This document shows positions 1 through 5,097 of a stretch of DNA of 7,424 bases, piece by piece. Position 1 is the stretch's first letter; every line of letters begins with the position of its first letter. The stretch spans positions 1 to 7,424 of the forward strand of contig JAEXPL010000495.1 of assembly GCA_023446865.1 (NCBI GenBank). The letters run 5' to 3'. This stretch comes from Verrucomicrobiota bacterium (lineage in GTDB: Bacteria > Verrucomicrobiota > Verrucomicrobiia > Opitutales > Opitutaceae). The translations under genes were made by a program, and so were the position numbers. Under the pieces are notes generated by a model. The model made no database searches. It was not told the origin of the DNA and saw only the letters and a list, made by a program, of their open reading frames with translations.

Positions 1-29
1 GGGGCCGGGCCAGGCCGGCGCCTTTTTTT
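1..29 (+). terminator. Terminator-like GC stem followed by a T-run, cut by window start
   Basis: A run of seven T (23-29) directly follows a GC-rich segment. Within the window a 5-bp stem can form between 4-8 (GCCGG) and 15-19 (CCGGC). The stretch 12-22 could also pair with sequence lying before the window. Stem plus T-run is the layout of a rho-independent terminator read on the plus strand, so it would end a gene lying to the left. It is not oriented to terminate pepT, which arrives from the right on the other strand. The true left arm cannot be judged from here. Confidence 0.4.
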
Positions 30-35
30 GTCGTA

Positions 36-56
36 GGTCGCGCCTTCAGGCCGACC
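36..56. repeat. Imperfect palindromic (REP-like) hairpin after GTAG
   Basis: The left arm 36-45 (GGTCG, bulged C41, GCCT) pairs with 48-56 (AGGCCGACC) around a 2-base loop, giving nine pairs and one bulge. The tetramer GTAG at 33-36 overlaps the start of the left arm. A similar GTAG-plus-palindrome occurs at 6786-6809, suggesting a dispersed intergenic hairpin family. No T-run follows on either strand. It sits past the 3' end of pepT, where it could stabilise or end that transcript, but this is only inference. A separate small palindrome, CCAGA-AC-TCTGG, lies at 69-80. Confidence 0.4.
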
Positions 57-119
57 CGCTCGATGCCGCCAGAACTCTGGTACGGGAACACACCGGCCAG
101 GGCGGGCTGAAGCACCACC

Positions 120-1355
120 CTACTTCACCCACAGCTCCGCGATCTTCAAGAGCACCTCCGCGCTCTGGGTCATATCCTGCAGCGTCACCCATTCGCGCTG
201 GCTGTGCACCTCGTGCATCCCGGTGAAAATATTCGGCGTGAGCAGCCCGCGCGCCGTGAGCTTCGAGCCATCGGTGCCGCCACGCACCGAGCGTAGCTTC
301 GGCTCCAGCCCGCACGCCCGCACCGCCGCCTGCGCGAGCTCCACCGAGCGCATGTCCTTCTCGAGCCAGTAACGCATGTTCCGGTACTGTTCGGCGAACT
401 TCACCTCGACCTGCGCCCGCGGCTCCGCCGCGCGCAACTCCGCCGCGGCGCGCTCGACCACCGCCCGCTTCGCGGCGAGTCCGTCGAGTTCGAAGTCGCG
501 CAGGATCATCCGCACCGTCGCGCGCTCGCTGTTGCCGGAGATCTCCGTCGGATGCACGAAGCCGTCGCGATCCGCCGTGCGCTCCGGCGAGCACTCCATG
601 GGCAGCGACGCCACAAAGCGCCCCGCCAGCCGCAGCGCGTTCACCATCACATCCTTCGCCCAACCCGGATGGCTCGCCACGCCGCGGATCGTCACCGTCG
701 CCGCGTCCGCTGAGAATGTCTCCCAGTCGATCTCGCCGGGCGACTCGCCGTCGAGCGTGTACGCCGCCACCGCGCCAACACGCTCCAGCTCGAGTTTATC
801 CACGCCGCGGCCGATCTCCTCGTCGGGATTGAAGCACAGCCGGATCTTTCCGTGCCGGATTTCCGGATGCAGCAACAGGTGCCGCGCCGTCGCCATCACG
901 ATCGCCACGCCCGCCTTGTCGTCAGCGCCGAGCAGCGTCTTGCCGCTCGCGGTGATCACGTCCTGCCCGATCGCCCCGCGCAGGTGCACCGAGTGCTCCA
1001 CGCTGAGCACCTGCGTCGGGTCGTCGGGCAACACGATGGGGCTCCCGTCCCACGCGCGGTGCACGAGCGGCGTCGCCCCGCCGGGCAACTCCGTCGCCGT
1101 GTCCGCATGGGCGAACCACGCGATCGTCGGCGCTGTCTCGCAGCCCTTTGCCGCCGGGATCGTCGCCAGCACATAGCCGTGCTCCGTGATCTCGACCTCG
1201 CTCGCCCCGATCTCGCGCAACTCGCGCTCCAGCAGGCGCAACAAGTCCCATTGCCCCGGCGTGCTCGGCGTCGTCTCCGAGTGCGCATCGCTGCGTGTTT
1301 CCAGCCGCACGTAGCGGCAGAACCGTTCCAGCAGGTCGTTCGCGTCGATCTTCAT
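120..1355 (-). CDS. pepT: Peptidase T (tripeptide aminopeptidase, M20B zinc peptidase)
   Basis: This is a cytosolic dizinc aminopeptidase that removes the N-terminal residue from tripeptides and helps recycle peptides. The 411-residue product is the usual PepT length. The M20 metal and catalytic residues are all present: HAD at 83-85 (H83 ligand, D85 support), GADDKAG with D145 as bridging ligand, DEE with E179/E180 (general base and ligand), D202 in the LDGE motif, and H384 in EVHSQ. The dimerisation/lid segment has SHPGWAK (about 227-233), and the substrate-binding RGGTDGS is at about 358-364. The open frame extends 23 codons further upstream to an ATG at 1424. I chose the ATG at 1353-1355 because the family homology begins at MKIDANDLLERF and the extension is Ala/Arg-rich without family character. 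A GAGGA lies about 17 bases before this start, too far for an ideal ribosome site, so the start is not certain. The stop is TAG at 120-122. The gene is divergent from the FlxA-like gene and looks monocistronic here. Confidence 0.95.
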   Translation of the reverse strand: MKIDANDLLERFCRYVRLETRSDAHSETTPSTPGQWDLLRLLERELREIGASEVEITEHGYVLATIPAAKGCETAPTIAWFAHADTATELPGGATPLVHRAWDGSPIVLPDDPTQVLSVEHSVHLRGAIGQDVITASGKTLLGADDKAGVAIVMATARHLLLHPEIRHGKIRLCFNPDEEIGRGVDKLELERVGAVAAYTLDGESPGEIDWETFSADAATVTIRGVASHPGWAKDVMVNALRLAGRFVASLPMECSPERTADRDGFVHPTEISGNSERATVRMILRDFELDGLAAKRAVVERAAAELRAAEPRAQVEVKFAEQYRNMRYWLEKDMRSVELAQAAVRACGLEPKLRSVRGGTDGSKLTARGLLTPNIFTGMHEVHSQREWVTLQDMTQSAEVLLKIAELWVK

Positions 1356-1466
1356 GGCGGCACCAAACACGTTCCTCGCCGCAGCGGCGAATGCAAAGCC
1401 GTCGCAGCTCCGTCGCGGCTTCAAACGTTTTCGTCCCAGAATTCCCCGCCCTCATCCCGCGTCAGC

Positions 1467-1493
1467 TGAACTCCGGTCGCCTTTAGCCGATAG
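1467..1493 (+). promoter_or_regulatory. Candidate sigma-28 (FliA-type) promoter for the FlxA-like gene
   Basis: GCCGATAG at 1486-1493 matches seven of eight bases of the flagellar sigma-28 -10 element GCCGATAA. Exactly 15 bases upstream is TGAA (1467-1470), a three-of-four match to the TAAA core of the -35 element, at the spacing of the enterobacterial FliA consensus (TAAA-N15-GCCGATAA). Transcription would start near 1500 and leave a leader of about 20 bases containing the Shine-Dalgarno. In E. coli flxA is a class 3 flagellar gene controlled by FliA, so promoter and gene identity support each other. The match was found by eye and has not been tested statistically. Confidence 0.55.
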
Positions 1494-1510
1494 GTGGCTT
1501 AACTTGCGAC

Positions 1511-1516
1511 GGGAGG
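1511..1516 (+). promoter_or_regulatory. Strong Shine-Dalgarno for the FlxA-like gene
   Basis: GGGAGG sits four bases before the ATG at 1521. It is the best ribosome binding site in the window and fixes the start of the small downstream gene. The other plus-strand genes have weak or no such site. Confidence 0.8.
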
Positions 1517-1520
1517 CGGC

Positions 1521-1859
1521 ATGGATATCTCAGCCATCACCTCGGGCAGTTCCTCTGGCGCGATCAGCACGATCAGCGCCAGCAATGTCGCCCAGCTGCA
1601 GGCCCAGATCCAGGCGGTCCAGCAGCAGATCGCCCAGCTCGAGGCGAACCAGTCGCTGGACGCGACCACCAAGGAGCAGCAGCTCAAGACGCTGGAGGCG
1701 CGGCTTCGTCAACTGGAGGCCCAGCTCGCCCGCGCGCAGCAGAGCCAGACCAACACGACGACCTCATCCTCCGTCAGCACCACCGCCTCCACTGTCGCCG
1801 CTGAAGGCTCCGCCGCCGCCAGCCCGACCGTCGGCACGCTCCTCAACGTCTTCGCCTGA
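1521..1859 (+). CDS. Small FlxA-like coiled-coil protein
   Basis: The product is 112 residues with no signal peptide or membrane segment. Residues 1-21 are Ser/Ala/Ile-rich. Residues 22-75 form a Gln/Leu/Ala-rich heptad pattern (AQLQAQIQAVQQQIAQLEA, then LKTLEARLRQLEAQLARAQ) typical of a parallel coiled coil, with a break near 44-51. Residues 74-104 are a low-complexity Ser/Thr/Ala tail. Length and the QAQIQ..QQQIAQL pattern resemble the FlxA-like family, whose E. coli member is a late flagellar-regulon gene of unknown biochemical function. Coiled coils match many families by chance, so the name rests partly on the sigma-28-like promoter upstream. The start is fixed by the GGGAGG site. The stop is TGA at 1857-1859. 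No clear terminator follows: the 128 bases to the next gene hold only short hairpins (1882-1895 and 1941-1959) without T-runs. Confidence 0.7.
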   Translation: MDISAITSGSSSGAISTISASNVAQLQAQIQAVQQQIAQLEANQSLDATTKEQQLKTLEARLRQLEAQLARAQQSQTNTTTSSSVSTTASTVAAEGSAAASPTVGTLLNVFA

Positions 1860-1987
1860 CACCAGACCTCTGACACCCGGCCCGTGCGATCACGGCAGGC
1901 CCGCAGCCCAGCTCTCCTGTCCACTGCTAGAACGCTCCGGGGCTCGCTTCCGCGGAGCCACTCCTCCACGCTCGCGCCCACATCCCC

Positions 1988-3193
1988 ATGATCCCCTCCT
2001 TGCGGCTCCTCCTCCTCGCGTCGCCGTTGCTCGCGGCTCCGGCGCTCTGCCAAGCCCAGTTCCTCGACCAGTTCGACCAGCCCAAGATCGAGGGCTGGTT
2101 CAGCATGACCGGCGACGGCTTCGCCGCCGCCGAGTTTGTCCCATCGACCGGATACGCAACGCTCAAGATCGACGCCACCCGCGACCCCTACGGCGTCTGG
2201 TGGGCCCTCATCAAGCGCGACATCGCCCCCGCCATCGACGTCGCCAAGCTCGCCGAGCCGGCCTACGAGCTGCGCGTCGAGGCCCGCGTGCGCTCCCACC
2301 ACGCCCCGCACCGCGTGAACTTCATGCTGAACACCCAGCGCACAACCGATTTCCACGAACACCTCCGCGAGTACGACCTGCCCGACACCGGCTGGCACAC
2401 CATCAGCATGACCACGCGGCACTTCGACGCCCGCCCCGGCGACAACGTCTTTGTCCAGCTCGCCGGCACCGATCTCGGCCCCGACCGGTACGAGATCGAC
2501 ATCGACTACTACCGCGCCGACGTCGTCCGCGTCGACCAAGCCGGCCCCGACCTCGGTGAACCACTGGTCTACCACCCTCCGGTCCCCGACCTCGCCACCC
2601 TTGCGTTGCATCTGCCGGTCACGCACGACAGCCAGATCAATTCCGACTTCCCCGACGTAAACTTCAACGACTGGCACGCCGCCACCGCCGCCGGTCCCGC
2701 CCGCATCCTCACGATTGATCCGCACCAGTCCCCCATCCTGCGCTGGAATTTCTCGCAACTCGCCAACCACACCGTCGTCGGCGAGGGCGTGCTCGAGCTC
2801 ACGACCTTCTGCGCGCCCCAAGGCGGCAAATACATCGAGCATTACGGCCAGGAGTTCGGCATGGAGTTCGGCAAGGTCCACATCGTCGAGATCCTCGGCG
2901 GCGATCCGGCCTGGAACCAGGAGACCGTCACCTACAACAGCCTGCTCCGCGGCGACGAGCCCAAGCAGGTCTTCAACACCCAGATGATCCAGGATGTCGA
3001 CATCGCCCCCGCGCCCGGCGGCAAGACCTACGTCGTGCTCCCACGCCCGGTCATGCAGCGCCTGCTCGACGGCACCACCAAAGGCATCGTCATCCGCCCG
3101 CTCGGCGCTATGAACACCAGCTTCTACGCCTCCGAAGATCCCACCCCAGGCGTCGCCCCCACGCTGCACTTCAGCACCGCCGCGAAGCCGTAA
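1988..3193 (+). CDS. Secreted protein with DNRLRE/CBM96-like C-terminal domain
   Basis: The 401-residue product begins with a signal peptide: positive start (MIPSLR), hydrophobic core to about residue 19, and a likely signal peptidase I site near CQA|Q (23/24). The cysteine at 21 is preceded by P-A-L, which does not fit a lipobox. Residues 24-183 are beta-rich with many aromatic positions, like a carbohydrate-binding jelly roll, but I cannot assign a family. Residues 200-395 follow the DNRLRE/CBM96 layout: D..I....P motif (214-222), LRWNFSQL (251-258), a VLELTTF strand (268-274), W-N-Q-E-TVTYN (309-317), a QRLLDG helix-turn (357-362), and an SFYASED...PTLHF end (378-395). Such domains bind polysaccharide in secreted lyases and surface proteins. 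No catalytic domain is visible, so this may be a binding or matrix protein. The ATG lacks a Shine-Dalgarno, but the signal peptide supports it. The stop is TAA at 3191-3193, 30 bases before a strong hairpin. Confidence 0.75.
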   Translation: MIPSLRLLLLASPLLAAPALCQAQFLDQFDQPKIEGWFSMTGDGFAAAEFVPSTGYATLKIDATRDPYGVWWALIKRDIAPAIDVAKLAEPAYELRVEARVRSHHAPHRVNFMLNTQRTTDFHEHLREYDLPDTGWHTISMTTRHFDARPGDNVFVQLAGTDLGPDRYEIDIDYYRADVVRVDQAGPDLGEPLVYHPPVPDLATLALHLPVTHDSQINSDFPDVNFNDWHAATAAGPARILTIDPHQSPILRWNFSQLANHTVVGEGVLELTTFCAPQGGKYIEHYGQEFGMEFGKVHIVEILGGDPAWNQETVTYNSLLRGDEPKQVFNTQMIQDVDIAPAPGGKTYVVLPRPVMQRLLDGTTKGIVIRPLGAMNTSFYASEDPTPGVAPTLHFSTAAKP

Positions 3194-3222
3194 TCGTATC
3201 TCGCGCCACCCTCTTTCATCGC

Positions 3223-3250
3223 GAAACGCCGCTCCCCGGAGCGGCGTTTC
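3223..3250 (+). terminator. Strong GC hairpin terminator after the secreted-protein gene
   Basis: A perfect 13-base inverted repeat, GAAACGCCGCTCC (3223-3235) and GGAGCGGCGTTTC (3238-3250), is separated by two bases. In RNA the innermost pair would open to give a 12-bp stem with a 4-base loop. The right arm ends in TTTC and is followed by TGTTTCGTTC, a weak U-rich tail. It starts 30 bases after the TAA of the upstream gene. Because it is palindromic it could act on either strand. Confidence 0.75.
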
Positions 3251-3418
3251 TGTTTCGTTCGACCGGAACAACCACCACCCGCTGCCGACGAGAGCGAAAT
3301 CTCAACCGCTGGCAGCCTTGCTGCGGCGACAAAACCTCGTTCCTTCCCGCCCCAACCGCACCGCGGCGCCGTCCGTTTCCCGGGTGGATGCGCCAGCCGC
3401 TCCCGGGCCCGCGCATCC

Positions 3419-3460
3419 CGTCCACCGACCACGGTCCACTGTCCACCGCTCACCGACCAC
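3419..3460 (+). repeat. Tandem heptamer array, six units of NGWCCAC
   Basis: Six contiguous 7-base units fill 3419-3460 without gaps: CGTCCAC, CGACCAC, GGTCCAC, TGTCCAC, a degenerate CGCTCAC, and CGACCAC again. On the minus strand the unit reads GTGGWCN. The phase is exact throughout. The array ends eight bases before the GTG start of the CBM21-EEP gene, so it lies in that gene's leader or promoter. The period is that of the heptanucleotide short tandemly repeated repetitive (STRR) sequences known from cyanobacteria, but no relationship is claimed. One unit-like TGTCCAC also occurs near 1919-1925. Confidence 0.8.
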
Positions 3461-3467
3461 GCCGCCC

Positions 3468-4976
3468 GTGAAACCCGTCGAGCTCCTCTACGCCGCCAAC
3501 GTCATCTCCCGCCAGGGCGACGGCGCGCGCCAGGACCTCGCCTTCCGCCTGCTCGTCGAGAACCGTGCCTTCGAGAAGGAGGTCGCCGTCGTCTGGGCGG
3601 GCGAGGACGGCGCCTGGCACTCGGCCCGCGCCTACTGGCTGTGCACGCTCGATCCGCAGCGCGAGCTCTGGCACGCCACCGCCTCCATCTCCGCCGCCGC
3701 CGACCACGACAACCTCCCCGGCGACATCCGTTTCGCGGCCCGCTGCCGCATGGCCGGCGAGGAGTACTGGGACAACAACGGCGGCTTCAACCACGACCTC
3801 AACGCCGACTCCGGCCTCCGCCTCGCCGCCGGCCACCCGCTGCTCGCCGTCGATTTCCGCCCGCAGCTCGAGCCCGGCCACGATTACCTGCCGCTCGCCG
3901 TCGCCCTCCGGCCCGCGGCCGCGGTCAACCGTGTCTTCGTCCGCTGGTCCACCGACCGTTGGCGCACCTTCACGGATACGCCGTGCTATTTCCGCCGGCG
4001 CCACTGGGGCCGCACCGCCGCGAGCAACGCCCGCAACCCCAACCGCTACGGCGACGAGATCTGGATCAGCCACCTCGCCCTCGGCGCCGCCTTCCGCGTC
4101 GAGTACGCGATCGCCTGCGAGACCGCCACCGGCACCGTCTGGGACACCAATTTCGGCCACAACTACCGCGCCCGCCGCGAGCGGCTGAAGGTTCTCACCC
4201 TCAACCTCCACTGCAACCAGGAGCCCGACCAGGACGCCAAGCTCTGGCGCATCGCGGAGACGATCCGCGACCTCGGGATCGACATCGTCTGCCTGCAGGA
4301 GGTAGCCGAGCCTTGGAACGATGGCAACGGCGACTGGGCCGCCAACACCGCCCGCCTCATCCAGGAGCGCATCGGCCGCCCGTACCAGATCACTCACGAC
4401 TGGTCGCACCTCGGCTTCGACCGCTACCGCGAGGGCAGCGCGATCCTCAGTCGCCACCCGATTATCGGCACCGATTCCGGCTACGTCTCCTCCGGCCACG
4501 ATCCACGCAGCATCCACTCGCGCCGCGTCGTCCACGCCCGCATCGAGGTGCCGTACTTCGGCGCGATCAACGTCTTCTCCTCTCACCTGAGCTGGCTCAA
4601 CGACGGCTTCCGCGAACAGTTTCCCCGGCTGCGCCAGTGGGCCTGCGAACGCCACTGGAACGACACGGCCGGCACGCTGCTCTGCGGCGATTTCAACATC
4701 CCCGCCGGCCGTGAAGGCTACGAGATCGCCACCGGCGACGGTTGCTTCACCGACCAGTTCCTCCTCGCCCAGCTCCGCCAGCGGGCCGAGGCCGGCTTCG
4801 GTCCGCCGCCGGGCGACCACCCGCGCCCCGATCCGGCCGACGGCCGGATCGATTACCTCTTCGCCCACCGCGACAGCCGTATCGAGGCCGTGGCGGCGCG
4901 CGAGCTGTTCACCGAGAGCGACTGCGGCCGCGTCTCCGACCATCCCGGCTACCTCGTCGAGTTCGAGCCGCGCTAA
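3468..4976 (+). CDS. CBM21 + CBM21-like + EEP-domain phosphodiesterase/phosphatase fusion
   Basis: The 502-residue product, with no signal peptide, has three parts. Residues 1-112 match the glycogen/starch-binding CBM21 signature: ENRAFEKEVAVVW (31-43), a W/Y-rich core, and EEYWDNNGGFNHDL (98-111), the WDNN...N segment characteristic of the family. Residues 125-235 look like a second, diverged copy: FVRWSTDRW (157-165), a DEIWISHL strand (196-203), and VWDTNFGHNY (224-233). Residues 239-502 are an endonuclease/exonuclease/phosphatase domain with its metal and catalytic residues in order: N246 (LTLNLH), E278 (CLQEV), H373 (SSHLSW), D408 and N410 (GDFN), D462 (RIDYLF), and D491/H492 (SDHPG). 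EEP enzymes are Mg-dependent and include DNases, AP endonucleases, sphingomyelinases and inositol phosphatases, so the substrate cannot be named. The GTG at 3468 was chosen because CBM21 homology starts at once and the in-frame stretch upstream to 3318 runs through the heptamer array. There is no Shine-Dalgarno. The stop is TAA. The gene is 121 bases ahead of the PLD-family gene, probably co-transcribed. Confidence 0.88.
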   Translation: MKPVELLYAANVISRQGDGARQDLAFRLLVENRAFEKEVAVVWAGEDGAWHSARAYWLCTLDPQRELWHATASISAAADHDNLPGDIRFAARCRMAGEEYWDNNGGFNHDLNADSGLRLAAGHPLLAVDFRPQLEPGHDYLPLAVALRPAAAVNRVFVRWSTDRWRTFTDTPCYFRRRHWGRTAASNARNPNRYGDEIWISHLALGAAFRVEYAIACETATGTVWDTNFGHNYRARRERLKVLTLNLHCNQEPDQDAKLWRIAETIRDLGIDIVCLQEVAEPWNDGNGDWAANTARLIQERIGRPYQITHDWSHLGFDRYREGSAILSRHPIIGTDSGYVSSGHDPRSIHSRRVVHARIEVPYFGAINVFSSHLSWLNDGFREQFPRLRQWACERHWNDTAGTLLCGDFNIPAGREGYEIATGDGCFTDQFLLAQLRQRAEAGFGPPPGDHPRPDPADGRIDYLFAHRDSRIEAVAARELFTESDCGRVSDHPGYLVEFEPR

Positions 4977-5083
4977 CCCGCCCTCCCGCCACCGCCAAAC
5001 CCAGCCCTCCCGACCCATCGAGAACCCGACCGTTCCAAGCCAGGCAAGCGATCCTCCCACAGAGCCGCCTGCCACTCCGTCAA

Positions 5084-5087
5084 GAGG
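5084..5087 (+). promoter_or_regulatory. Ribosome binding site deciding the PLD-family start
   Basis: GAGG within AAGAGGT lies ten bases before the ATG at 5098. The frame stays open upstream to 4711, overlapping the EEP gene. This site, together with the Pro/Ser-rich, non-protein-like translation of the spacer, argues for the start at 5098. Confidence 0.6.
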
Positions 5088-5097
5088 TACACGCATC

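Noticed and set aside
1396..1421. AAGCCG...CGGCTT inverted repeat in the pepT/FlxA-like intergenic region as an operator
   Set aside because: It has a six-base arm with a 14-base gap and no supporting second copy. Too weak to call.
1356..1424. Longer N-terminus for PepT from ATG 1424
   Set aside because: The 23 extra residues are not part of the PepT family, and starting at 1355 gives the normal family length. It cannot be fully excluded, because the ribosome site at 1355 is weak.
1882..1959. Short hairpins at 1882-1895 and 1941-1959 between the FlxA-like and secreted-protein genes
   Set aside because: They have stems of only 5-7 bp, one with a bulge, and no T-run. They are expected by chance in sequence this GC-rich, so they are not called as terminators.
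1709..3271. Open frame of 520 codons on the minus strand over the secreted-protein gene
   Set aside because: It is low-complexity Val/Gly/Asp/Glu composition. The plus-strand gene has a signal peptide and domain motifs, and this frame also runs through the terminator hairpin at 3223-3250.
3318..3467. Longer N-terminus for the CBM21-EEP protein starting at ATG 3318
   Set aside because: The extra 50 residues would be encoded partly by the tandem heptamer array and look unlike protein (Pro/Arg/Ser). CBM21 homology begins immediately after the GTG at 3468.
4711..5097. Upstream in-frame extension of the PLD-family gene, overlapping the EEP gene by 266 bases
   Set aside because: The translation is Ser/Pro/Arg/Ala low complexity. 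The overlapped part is the conserved EEP C-terminus in its own frame, and a ribosome site precedes the ATG at 5098.
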